A stretch of DNA of 64,000 nucleotides from Streptomyces sp. R21. GTDB taxonomy: Bacteria; Actinomycetota; Actinomycetes; Streptomycetales; Streptomycetaceae. Shown piece after piece: positions 25,303-33,056 of this stretch. The stretch is from assembly GCF_041051975.1 (NCBI RefSeq), contig NZ_CP163435.1:5022001-5086000 (forward strand). Direction: 5' to 3'. A program made the translations under genes and the position numbers. The stretch's first letter is position 1; every line of letters starts with the position of its first letter. Below the pieces are notes generated by a model. That model was not told where the DNA came from and ran no database searches. It saw only the letters and a list, made by a program, of their open reading frames with translations.

Positions 25303-26815
25303 ACTCCCCAATTCCGCCCATCGCCCACGGCAGATCGAGCAGTTCGAGCTCCTGACCCGGGCGGGCGCCGCCCGGCGGCACGACCGCGAGGGCGTCGGCC
25401 GCGGCGATGCCACGCAACATGGCCGGGCCGTTGTAGTGCAGCGGCGCGGCCGCGTCGGCGCTGAGCACCACGGGGATGAGCCGGGTGTCATACGGATGCC
25501 CGTGCACCTCGCTGGTGAGGGGCAGCGTGTACGACTCAGGGGCCCTGCGGCCCGCCAGGGTCCGCAGGAGGGGCTCGGCGAGCGTGAGCAGCCCGGAGAC
25601 GGCGGCCAGGGGGTTGCCGGGCAGGCCGACGAGGTGCTGGTCCTCCCTGGTGCGGGCCAGGAGCATGGGGTGGCCGGGGCGCACCTTGACGCCGTCCACG
25701 AGGAGCTCGGCGCCGATGCGGGCCAGGATGGGGTGGACGTGGTCGACGGGGCCCGCGGCGGTGCCGCCGGTGGTGACGATCAGGTCGGCGCCGGAGCCGG
25801 TGATCGCGCGGTGCAGGGCCTCTGCGTCGTCACCGAGCCTGCGCACCGCGACGACCTCGGCGCCGAGTGCACGCAGCCAGGGCGGCAGCATGGGGCCCAG
25901 CGCGTCCCGGATCAGTCCGTCGCGGGGCAGTCCCTCGGTCAGCAACTCGTCGCCCAGTACGAGCACTTCGGCGCGTGGGCGCGGAACGACGGAGACGGTG
26001 TCGTACCCGGCGGCCGCGGCGAGCCCCAGCACCGCCGGGGTGACCACCGTGGCGGTGGGCAGCAGATGATCGCCGCTGCGGCACTCCTGGCCGCGCGGCC
26101 GGATGTCCTGCCCGTGGGCCAGGTCCCGAGTGGCGTGCAACCGTCCTCGGCCGTCCGTCTGTCCATGTTCGCTGCGCAGCACGGCCGTGGTGTCCTGCGG
26201 AATGCGCGCGCCGGTCGCGATCCGCATCGCCTCGCCGTCGGTGAGGGGCCGCGGCTGCGCCTGCCCCGCGAGCGCCCCCTCCTCCCGTACGTCCCAGGGG
26301 CCCGGCCCGGCGACCGCCCAGCCGTCCATCGCGGAGGTGTCGAACGAGGGCAGATCCGTGAGCGCGGCGAGGGGAGCGGCGAGGACCAGGCCGAGGGCGG
26401 CATCCAGGGGGACGGAGACAGGGGCCCGCCGCGGTACGGAGCGGGCGGCCCGCTCGGCGGTGGTGCGGGCCTCGGGCCAGGGGGTGGCCTTGTGGTGGCC
26501 GGGCTTGGCGGGGTGGGCCGGGTGCCCTGCGTGGGCTTCGCGAGGAGAGGGGGCGGGGACGGAGACACCGTGCGGGTCATGCGGGTCGCGGGCGTTGCCG
26601 TGCGGATTCCGGGCGTTGCCGTGCGGGTCGCGGGCGTTGGCGTCCCTCACCAGGGCGAGGGCCTCCTCGACGTCGAGGTCCTGTGCGTCCTGACTCCGCC
26701 GGCCGGGCCCGGGTTCCCGCGGACTCCGCTCGCCACTGTCCTTCACCAAGGCCAGGGCCTCCTCCACGTCGAGATCGTCGGCGTCGTGGCCGACCCGGGC
26801 ACGCGGCGCGGTCAT
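25292..26815 (-). CDS. moeA: Molybdopterin molybdotransferase MoeA-like, with N-terminal repeat extension
   Basis: A 507-aa protein that should insert molybdate into adenylated molybdopterin. The MoeA core occupies about residues 120-500: SMDGWAVA-type phrase DTSAMDGWAVAGPG, GARIPQDTTAVLR, the MPT-binding domain IVTTGGTAAGPVDHVHPIL and GLPGNPLAAVSGLLTLAEP. The first 120 residues are not part of the family: they hold two copies of DLDVEEALALV (at about residues 13-24 and 46-57) and a low-complexity ARDPHGN/ARNPHGN repeat. The gene is translationally coupled to the MobA-like gene (ATG overlaps its stop) and its own stop lies in a parS site. Confidence 0.88.
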   Translation of the reverse strand: MTAPRARVGHDADDLDVEEALALVKDSGERSPREPGPGRRSQDAQDLDVEEALALVRDANARDPHGNARNPHGNARDPHDPHGVSVPAPSPREAHAGHPAHPAKPGHHKATPWPEARTTAERAARSVPRRAPVSVPLDAALGLVLAAPLAALTDLPSFDTSAMDGWAVAGPGPWDVREEGALAGQAQPRPLTDGEAMRIATGARIPQDTTAVLRSEHGQTDGRGRLHATRDLAHGQDIRPRGQECRSGDHLLPTATVVTPAVLGLAAAAGYDTVSVVPRPRAEVLVLGDELLTEGLPRDGLIRDALGPMLPPWLRALGAEVVAVRRLGDDAEALHRAITGSGADLIVTTGGTAAGPVDHVHPILARIGAELLVDGVKVRPGHPMLLARTREDQHLVGLPGNPLAAVSGLLTLAEPLLRTLAGRRAPESYTLPLTSEVHGHPYDTRLIPVVLSADAAAPLHYNGPAMLRGIAAADALAVVPPGGARPGQELELLDLPWAMGGIGECFT

Positions 26816-28191
26816 CCGGCGTCGGGCCGATCGCCGGGCCCGTTCCCAGCTTCGGAGCCGGCTGCGGGCTTGGCGTCGGGAGCGTCCTCATCGGCCCAGC
26901 GGAGCGCCAGCGCCGCGGCCTTGCGGGCGGCCTCGGCCACGGCTTCGGGGCCGCCCTGCGCCTGGGCCGCCGCGTATCCCACGAGGAACGTGGTCAGCGG
27001 CGCCGCGGGCCGGGCGACACCGTGCGCGGCGTCACGGGCCAGGTCGAGCAGGACGCCGGTGTCGACGTCCAGGTCGATGCCCAGTTCGTCCTTGACTGCG
27101 GAAATCCATTCATCCAACACGTGCCCATGCTCCCTGATACGTGCCCGGGCGGCGGCGATGTCGTCCCAGGTGTCGCAGTCGAAGGACGCGACGGGGTCGG
27201 AGATACGAGTGAGATCGAGCGCCCCGGTGAGCCGCCGAAGCGGCAGCCCGTCCAGACCGCCGTACTCGGCCACGAGCACCGCCAGTTCACGCCGCAGCGA
27301 GGCGACACGGTAGGCGGCCACGAGGGGTTGGTCCCGCCCGTCGGGGTCGGTGAGCAGGACGCCGTCGGGATGGGTGAGCGCGACGCCTTCGGGGTCGGGC
27401 GAGTTACGGGCGGGGCGGGACGGCTTGCCGTCGGGGTCGGGCACTCCGGCATCAAGGCCGGGCGACCTGCTGCCAAGGTCAGGTGCGCCCGCGTCAGGGC
27501 CGGGCGACTTGCCGCCGGGGTCAGGTGCACCGGAATCAGGGCCGGGCGACTGCCCGTCAAGGTCGGCCGTCCACTCGCCGAGAGCATCCGCCTGAGGCGC
27601 CGCCGGCTCCTGTCCCAGAAGGTCGGGGTCGGTGAGCGCCGTCCGCCGATGGGCGGACGATTCGCCCTCGGCGCGAGCCGACGTGCCGCCGAGGCCGTCC
27701 GACGTGCCGCCAAGGGCGGTTGCTCCGCCGTCGAGGCCGGGTGACCCGTCGTCAAGGGCGCCCGACCTGCCATAGGAGCGGGTCGGGTCGTCTTCGAGGT
27801 CTGCGGGCCCCCCACCGGGCGCCTCCGCTCGCAGCACCGCCAGCAGGCGGCCCACCGTTTCCTCGTCCAGGAACGGCAGGTCGGCGGAGAGGACCACGAC
27901 GTGTTCTGCCGAGATGTGCCGGAGCCCGGCGGCGAGGGCGGCGAGGGGGCCGCCGCCGGGTGGGTCCTCGCGGGCCCAGATCACGGAGCGCGCGGTCGGT
28001 CTGGGCTCGGCCACGACGACCGTGCTGGCGGCGCCGGTGCACGCGGCCAGAACCCGGTCGAGCAGGGGACGACCGCCCACGCGCACGGCGGGCTTGTCGG
28101 CTCCGCCGAGCCGCCGGGCCGCGCCCCCGGCGAGCACGACGGCGTCGTACCCGGCGGCGCCGGGCGCGCCCGGGGGCTCGTACGCGTTCAT
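26812..28191 (-). CDS. MobA-like molybdenum cofactor nucleotidyltransferase with large repeat insertion and DUF6457-like tail
   Basis: A 459-aa protein. Residues about 12-125 are the NTP-transferase Rossmann half (AVVLAGGAARRLGGADKPAV, then VVVLSADLPFLDEETV with the metal-binding Asp). The second half of that domain resumes only at about residue 275 (DGRDQPLVAAYRVASLRREL, and SFDCDTWDDIAAARARI). Between them is some 145 residues of Gly/Pro/Asp/Ser repeats with a 14-residue period such as SPGPDAGAPDPGGK. A helical C-terminal domain (VLDEWISAVKDELGIDLDVD) resembles DUF6457. It probably attaches GMP or CMP to molybdopterin. It is followed by moeA with a four-base overlap. Confidence 0.82.
   Translation of the reverse strand: MNAYEPPGAPGAAGYDAVVLAGGAARRLGGADKPAVRVGGRPLLDRVLAACTGAASTVVVAEPRPTARSVIWAREDPPGGGPLAALAAGLRHISAEHVVVLSADLPFLDEETVGRLLAVLRAEAPGGGPADLEDDPTRSYGRSGALDDGSPGLDGGATALGGTSDGLGGTSARAEGESSAHRRTALTDPDLLGQEPAAPQADALGEWTADLDGQSPGPDSGAPDPGGKSPGPDAGAPDLGSRSPGLDAGVPDPDGKPSRPARNSPDPEGVALTHPDGVLLTDPDGRDQPLVAAYRVASLRRELAVLVAEYGGLDGLPLRRLTGALDLTRISDPVASFDCDTWDDIAAARARIREHGHVLDEWISAVKDELGIDLDVDTGVLLDLARDAAHGVARPAAPLTTFLVGYAAAQAQGGPEAVAEAARKAAALALRWADEDAPDAKPAAGSEAGNGPGDRPDAG
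27425..27560. repeat. 42-bp imperfect tandem repeats within the MobA-like gene
   Basis: Three to four imperfect copies of a 42-base unit containing GGGCCGGGCGAC and GGGGTCAGGTGC encode the 14-residue repeat. Period 42 keeps the frame. They lie in the insertion that splits the nucleotidyltransferase domain. Confidence 0.65.
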
Positions 28192-28266
28192 CCCCCGAGT
28201 ATGAGCGCCCGAAGGATCATTTCCACCCCCGCGCACAGCATGTGGACGGGGGTGGGCTCCCGGCGG

Positions 28267-29616
28267 CTACAACGTGCGCAGCAGCACCGCCGGCTGTTCC
28301 ACGCAGTCCGCGACATAGCGCAGGAAACCGCCCGCCGTGCCGCCGTCGCACACCCGGTGGTCGAAGGTGAGCGAGAGCTGGACGACCTGGCGCACCGCCA
28401 GCTCGCCCTGGTGCACCCAGGGCTTGGGGATGATCCGGCCGACGCCCAGCATGGCCGCCTCGGGGTGGTTGATGATCGGCGTGGAGCCGTCGACGCCGAA
28501 CACCCCGTAGTTGTTCAACGTGAAGGTTCCGCCCGTGAGTTCCCCGGGCGTCAGCGTCCCGGTGCGCGCCGACTCGGTGAGCCTCGCGAACTCCGCGCTC
28601 AGCGACTCTGCGCCCCGCGCGTGCGCGTCCCGTACGACGGGGACGACGAGCCCCCGCTCCGTCTGCGCAGCGAAGCCCAGGTGCACCTGGTCGAGCCGGA
28701 CGACCTCGCGGGCCTCCATGTCGACCGTCGAGTTGAGCTCGGGGAACCGGGCCAGCGCGGCGGTGCAGATCCGGGCGAGCAGCGCCAGCAGGGAGATCTT
28801 CGGGCCGCCCGCGGCGTTCATCGCCACGCGCGCGTGCATGAGTTCCGTCGCGTCGGCGTCCACCCAGGTAGTCGCGTCGGGGATCTCCCGGCGGCTGCGG
28901 GAGAGCTTGTCGGCGACGGCGCCGCGCACCCCGCGCAGCGGGACCCGGACACCCTCGCCCCGGCCGACGGGAGCGGCGGCGGGTGCGGGCTGCACATGCA
29001 CGGGCGAAGCCGTCGGCGCCGCCCGCCCCTGCGTGACCGCGGCCCGCAGCGCGTACTCGACGTCCGCCCGCAGGATCAGCCCCTCGGGCCCCGAGCCCTC
29101 CAGCTCCCGCAGATCCACCCCGTTCTCCCGGGCGAGCCGGCGCACGAGCGGGGAGATCACCGGCACGGGCCCCTCCGGCCGCTCCACCGCGGCGGCGGGT
29201 ACCGGTTCGGGCGAGGGCAAGGTCCGCTCGACGGGGCGCGCCGAACCCGTCTGCTGGGGCCGCACCCTGCGACGCCGCGCGGGCGCCGCCCCCGTGCCGT
29301 ATCCCACCAGCACGTTGCCGGAGGTCTCGTCGCCCTCCCCGGAGGCCGCCTCCGAGAACGCCTCGGCGGGCGCGCCCACCGCGACCGTCAGCAGCGGTGA
29401 TCCCACGGGCAGTTCGGTGCCCTCCTCGCCGAAGCGGGCGGTGACCACACCGCCGTAGGGGCAGGGCACCTCGACCATCGCCTTGGCCGTCTCGACCTCG
29501 ACGACGGGCTGGTCGATGGCGACGACGTCCCCGACCTCCACCAGCCAGCGGACGATCTCCGCCTCGGTCAGACCCTCACCGAGGTCGGGGAGCTTGAACT
29601 CCAGCACCTGAGCCAT
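28267..29616 (-). CDS. bkdC: Branched-chain 2-oxoacid dehydrogenase E2, second copy
   Basis: A 449-aa dihydrolipoyl acyltransferase. The lipoyl domain has Lys45 in VETAKAMVEV, the peripheral-subunit-binding domain is around residues 150-190 (VRRLARENGVDLRELEGSGP), and the C-terminal catalytic domain ends with DHRVCDGGTAGGFL, which has the HxxxDG active site. Compared with the E2 at 19730, the Ala/Pro linkers are shorter and the terminal domain differs clearly, so this is a diverged paralogue rather than a recent duplicate. The ATG shares one base with the E1-beta stop. It is the last gene of the second bkd operon. Confidence 0.92.
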   Translation of the reverse strand: MAQVLEFKLPDLGEGLTEAEIVRWLVEVGDVVAIDQPVVEVETAKAMVEVPCPYGGVVTARFGEEGTELPVGSPLLTVAVGAPAEAFSEAASGEGDETSGNVLVGYGTGAAPARRRRVRPQQTGSARPVERTLPSPEPVPAAAVERPEGPVPVISPLVRRLARENGVDLRELEGSGPEGLILRADVEYALRAAVTQGRAAPTASPVHVQPAPAAAPVGRGEGVRVPLRGVRGAVADKLSRSRREIPDATTWVDADATELMHARVAMNAAGGPKISLLALLARICTAALARFPELNSTVDMEAREVVRLDQVHLGFAAQTERGLVVPVVRDAHARGAESLSAEFARLTESARTGTLTPGELTGGTFTLNNYGVFGVDGSTPIINHPEAAMLGVGRIIPKPWVHQGELAVRQVVQLSLTFDHRVCDGGTAGGFLRYVADCVEQPAVLLRTL

Positions 29617-30620
29617 CAGTTGTCCGCCTCCCACTGCAGACGCCCCACGGCGTCCAGAATCCGGTCGACGCCGGGCAGGTGGTGGCGCTCCAGCATCGGC
29701 GGCGGGTAGGGGATGTCGAACCCGGCCACGCGCAGCACCGGCGCCTCCAGGTGGTGGAAGCAGCGCTCCGTGATCCGGGACGCGATCTCCCCGCCCGGTC
29801 CGCCGTACCCGCCCGACTCGTGCACGACGACCGCGCGTCCGGTGCGTCGTACGGACGCGGCGACCGTCTCGTCGTCGAACGGCACCAGGGAGCGCAGGTC
29901 GACGACTTCGAGGTCCCAGCCCTCGGCCCGCGCCGCCTCGGCGGCTTCGAGGCAGACCGGCACCGACGGCCCGTACGTGATGAGCGTGGCGCTCCGGCCC
30001 GAGCGCCGCACCACCGCGCGGCCTATCGGCTCAACGGCCGGCGGCTCGTCCGGGTTCCAGGAATCCTTCGACCAGTACAGGCGCTTGGGCTCCAGGAAGA
30101 CGACCGGGTCGTCGGAGGCTATGGCGGCGCGCAGCAGCCCGTAGGCGTCGGCGACCGTCGCGGGCGTGACGACATGGAGCCCCGGGGTCGCCATGTAGTA
30201 CGCCTCGGAGGAGTCGCTGTGGTGCTCGACTCCGCCGATGCCGCCGCCGTAGGGAACACGGATGGTGATCGGCATCGGCATCGCGCCCCGCGTGCGGTTG
30301 CGCATGCGGGCGACGTGCGAGATGAGCTGCTCGAACGCCGGATAGGCGAACGCGTCGAACTGCATCTCGACGACCGGCCGCAGCCCGTACATCGCCATGC
30401 CGACGGCCGTACCGAGGATGCCCGCCTCGGCGAGCGGCGTGTCCGTGCAGCGGTCCTCGCCGAACTCCTTGGCGAGGCCGTCGGTGACCCGGAAGACGCC
30501 GCCGAGGGTGCCGACGTCCTCGCCCATGACGTGGACGGTCGGGTCGTCGGCCATGGCGTCACGCATGGCGCGCCCGAGGGCCTGCGCCATGGTGGCCGGT
30601 TTGAGGGCAACGGTGGTCAT
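29616..30620 (-). CDS. bkdB: Branched-chain 2-oxoacid dehydrogenase E1 beta, second copy
   Basis: A 334-aa E1 beta subunit with GEDVGTLGGVFRVTDGLA, TPLAEAGILGTAVGMAM, RVPYGGGIGGVEHHSDSSE and the C-terminal DLRSLVPFDDETVAASVRRT. It pairs with the E1 alpha at 30617. Its ATG overlaps the E1-alpha stop by four bases and its stop touches the E2 start, so the three genes are translationally coupled. The residues SWNPDEPPAVEPIGRA replace the loop seen in the first-cluster paralogue, which fits different partner or substrate preferences. Confidence 0.92.
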   Translation of the reverse strand: MTTVALKPATMAQALGRAMRDAMADDPTVHVMGEDVGTLGGVFRVTDGLAKEFGEDRCTDTPLAEAGILGTAVGMAMYGLRPVVEMQFDAFAYPAFEQLISHVARMRNRTRGAMPMPITIRVPYGGGIGGVEHHSDSSEAYYMATPGLHVVTPATVADAYGLLRAAIASDDPVVFLEPKRLYWSKDSWNPDEPPAVEPIGRAVVRRSGRSATLITYGPSVPVCLEAAEAARAEGWDLEVVDLRSLVPFDDETVAASVRRTGRAVVVHESGGYGGPGGEIASRITERCFHHLEAPVLRVAGFDIPYPPPMLERHHLPGVDRILDAVGRLQWEADN

Positions 30621-31789
30621 CGCCCGGCTCCTTCCGGCCCGTGCCCGTGCGCGTGCCCGTGCGATCCGTCGGCCTCGGCGTCGAGCTCGGCCCGCAGCAG
30701 GGCCTCCTGCTCGCGCAGTTGGGGTGTGGGCTCGGCATACACATGGGCGAACAGATCCATGGGGTCGAGCACCGGATCCTGGTTCATGCGCTCGCGCAGA
30801 TCAGCGGCCATCGCCTCGGCGTCGTCGCGTGCGGCGCGCATGCCGTCCTCGTCCAGCAGACCGCGTTCGGTCAGCTCGTGCTCCAGGAGCGCGATCGGGT
30901 CGTGCGCACGCCAGGTCTCGACCTCGGTGTCGCCGCGGTAGCGGGTCGCGTCGTCGGCGTTGGTGTGCGCGTCGATGCGGTAGGTCACCGCCTCCACGAG
31001 CGTCGGACCGCCACCCGCGCGCGCGTGGGCGACGGCTTCGCTCAGCACCTGGTGCACGGCGGCCGCGTCGTTGCCGTCGACCAGCCGGCCCGGCATGCCG
31101 TAGCCGACGGCCTTGTGGGCCAGCGACGGCGCCGCGGTCTGCTTGGCGAGCGGGACGGAGATGGCGAAGCCGTTGTTCTGGACGAGGAACACGACCGGGG
31201 CCTGCCATACGGCGGCGAAGTTCAGCGCCTCGTGGAAGTCGCCCTCGCTGGTGCCGCCGTCGCCGACCAGGGCGAGCGCGACCACGTCGTCGCCCTTGAG
31301 GCGGGCGGCGTGCGCGAGGCCCACGGCGTGCGGGAGCTGGGTCGCGAGCGGGGTGCACAGCGGTGCGACGCGGTGCTCGCGCGGGTCGTAGCCGGTGTGC
31401 CAGTCGCCGCGCAGCAGGGTGAGGGCCTGCACGGGGTCGAGGCCGCGGGCGACGGCCGCGAGGGTGTCGCGGTAGCTCGGGAAGAGCCAGTCACGCTCCT
31501 GGAGTACCAGCGCGGCGGCGATCTCGCAGGCCTCCTGGCCGGTGCTGGAGGGGTACACGGCGAGGCGGCCCTGCTTGGTGAGGGCGGTGGCCTGCGTGTT
31601 GTATCGGCGGCCGCGCACCAGCTCCGCGTACAGACGGCGCAGCAGACCCGGGTCGACCTGTCCGGCCGCCTCGGTGCCGAGGACGCGGTACGGCAGCGCG
31701 TCGGGCAGCAGCGGCGCGGGGTCGGTGCGGGGCTGCCAGGCGGGCGGCGGCGTGGGCCGGTAAGCGCCTCGCTGCTCCATGACCGTCAT
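30617..31789 (-). CDS. bkdA: Branched-chain 2-oxoacid dehydrogenase E1 alpha, second copy
   Basis: A 390-aa E1 alpha subunit. The ThDP motif is GDGGTSEGDFHEALNF...VQNNGFAIS (parts: VGDGGTSEGDFHEAL; VFLVQNNGFAIS) and the loop YRIDAHTNADDATRYRGD is in place. The C-terminus carries an unusual His/Gly-rich tail (GSHGHAHGHGPEG) that could bind metal. It is the first gene of the second bkd operon, divergent from the Lrp-family regulator gene at 31963. ATG 31789 is preceded by GAGGTG. The sequence differs markedly from the first-cluster E1 alpha and lacks its basic N-terminal leader. Confidence 0.92.
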   Translation of the reverse strand: MTVMEQRGAYRPTPPPAWQPRTDPAPLLPDALPYRVLGTEAAGQVDPGLLRRLYAELVRGRRYNTQATALTKQGRLAVYPSSTGQEACEIAAALVLQERDWLFPSYRDTLAAVARGLDPVQALTLLRGDWHTGYDPREHRVAPLCTPLATQLPHAVGLAHAARLKGDDVVALALVGDGGTSEGDFHEALNFAAVWQAPVVFLVQNNGFAISVPLAKQTAAPSLAHKAVGYGMPGRLVDGNDAAAVHQVLSEAVAHARAGGGPTLVEAVTYRIDAHTNADDATRYRGDTEVETWRAHDPIALLEHELTERGLLDEDGMRAARDDAEAMAADLRERMNQDPVLDPMDLFAHVYAEPTPQLREQEALLRAELDAEADGSHGHAHGHGPEGAGR

Positions 31790-31847
31790 GACGGCACCTC
31801 CTCGTGGGAGCGGCTTCGAGAGGCGCGCCGTGTGAAGCGCCTCACCT

Positions 31848-31861
31848 ACCGATTGTTCGGT
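31848..31861. promoter_or_regulatory. PaaR-type operator-like palindrome near the second bkd operon
   Basis: ACCGATTGTTCGGT fits the pattern ACCG-NN-CG-NN-CGGT with one change in the centre. It lies 58 bp upstream of the bkdA start and may be bound by the TetR-family regulator encoded at 32466-33056. Confidence 0.5.
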
Positions 31862-31890
31862 CGTCGGCACATTTTGGCTACAGGCACCGC

Positions 31891-31922
31891 CAGGCTGTGG
31901 ACAAACGGTTCTCCACAGCCTG
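31891..31922. promoter_or_regulatory. Perfect 11-bp inverted repeat before the Lrp-family gene
   Basis: CAGGCTGTGGA (31891-31901) and TCCACAGCCTG (31912-31922) are exact inverted copies with a 10-bp spacer, in the bkdA/bkdR divergent region. The left arm includes a DnaA-box match (TGTGGACAA at 31896-31904). It may be an operator or an RNA hairpin in the leader. Confidence 0.5.
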
Positions 31923-31962
31923 AGATGGACGCAGTACGTCCATGAGAGGGAGGCGGGGGGAC

Positions 31963-32463
31963 ATGGCACCTGAACAAATGGCCGAACCGCCGGAGCCCGG
32001 ACCGGCCGAGCCGCCCGCCCGTCCGCTCGACGCGATCGACCAGGACATCCTCCAGATGCTCCAGGCGGACGGCCGCGCGTCGATACGCTCCGTGGCCGAA
32101 CGCGTGCACGTCTCCCGGGCCAACGCCTACGCCCGCATCAACCGGCTCATCGAGGACGGTGTGATCCGCGGCTTCGGGGCGCGCGTCGACCATGAACGCG
32201 CCGGTCAGGGCACGTCGGCGTACATCACGCTCAAGATCGTGCAGAACACCTGGCGCACGGTCCGCGAACAGCTGCGGATCCTCCCCGGCGCCTCGCACAT
32301 CGCCCTGGTGGGCGGCGACTTCGACGTACTGCTCCTGGTGCACACCCCCGACAACAGGGCACTACGGGAGCTGGTCCTCACCCGCCTCCAGGCCATCCCG
32401 GAGGTGCTCAGCACGAGAACACTGCTGGTCTTCGAAGAGGAGGACCTGGAGCCGGAGGGCTGA
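31963..32463 (+). CDS. bkdR: Lrp/AsnC-family regulator of the bkd operon
   Basis: A 166-aa feast/famine regulator. After a Pro/Glu-rich leader, the HTH reads LDAIDQDILQMLQADGRASI, then VAERVHVSRANAYARINRL. The C-terminal RAM (ligand-binding) domain has GASHIALVGGDFDVLLLVHT. It is divergent from the second bkd operon, as bkdR is in other Streptomyces, and probably controls that operon in response to branched-chain amino acids. ATG 31963 has the very strong site GGGAGGCGGGGGG just upstream; the ATG at 31942 has none, so the shorter form is preferred. It converges on the TetR-family gene with two bases between stops. Confidence 0.88.
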   Translation: MAPEQMAEPPEPGPAEPPARPLDAIDQDILQMLQADGRASIRSVAERVHVSRANAYARINRLIEDGVIRGFGARVDHERAGQGTSAYITLKIVQNTWRTVREQLRILPGASHIALVGGDFDVLLLVHTPDNRALRELVLTRLQAIPEVLSTRTLLVFEEEDLEPEG

Positions 32464-32465
32464 TC

Positions 32466-33056
32466 TCACCGCTCTCGGCGGAGCCCTGAGAAGACGAGCT
32501 GCACCACCGCGTCGGCGACCTCGCGCTCGCCGACGCCGCGCCCGTCGGGCCGATACCACTCCACCAGCGAGTTGATCATCCCGAAGACGAGCCGGGTGGC
32601 GAGCCGGACCTCCACGTCACCGCGCAGATCCCCGTCGGCGGCCGCCGCCTTCAGCAGGTCGGCGACCCGGTGGTCGAAGTCGCGGCGCCGCTCCAGGGCC
32701 CACCGCTCGGTGCCCGTGTTGCCGCGCACGCGCAGCAGCAGCGTCACGTACGGCAGCTCGGAGGTGAGCACCTCGACCATGCGCCGTACGACGTACTCGA
32801 GCCGCTCCACGGCACGCCCCACGCGCGCGTGCTCCTCGTCGAGGATCCCGAAGAGGCCGTCCAGGGCCCGGCTGACGGCGCGCCGCAGCAGCTCCTCCTT
32901 GCCCGTGACGTGGTGGTAGATCGACGACTTGGAGATGCCGGCCGCCTTGGAGAGGTGCTCCATGGAGGTGCCGTCGTAGCCGCGCTCGTTGAAGACCCGG
33001 ACCGCGACGGAGAGCAGCGTCTCCGGTGTGTACGTGTCGCGCCTGGCGGTGGTCAT
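32466..33056 (-). CDS. paaR: TetR-family regulator, PaaR-like
   Basis: A 196-aa TetR-type repressor. The HTH is at the start (TPETLLSVAVRVFNERGYDG, then HLSKAAGISKSSIYHHVTGKEELL) and a helical ligand domain follows (VFGMINSLVEWYRPDGRGVG). Coupling to 3-hydroxyacyl-CoA dehydrogenase (ATG overlaps its stop by four bases) and the divergent paaN point to a PaaR-type repressor released by phenylacetyl-CoA. Palindromes ACCG-NN-CG-NN-CGGT at 34624, 39801 and 31848 match the operator type known for actinobacterial PaaR. ATG 33056 was chosen; the longer frame lies within the upstream gene. Confidence 0.8.
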   Translation of the reverse strand: MTTARRDTYTPETLLSVAVRVFNERGYDGTSMEHLSKAAGISKSSIYHHVTGKEELLRRAVSRALDGLFGILDEEHARVGRAVERLEYVVRRMVEVLTSELPYVTLLLRVRGNTGTERWALERRRDFDHRVADLLKAAAADGDLRGDVEVRLATRLVFGMINSLVEWYRPDGRGVGEREVADAVVQLVFSGLRRER

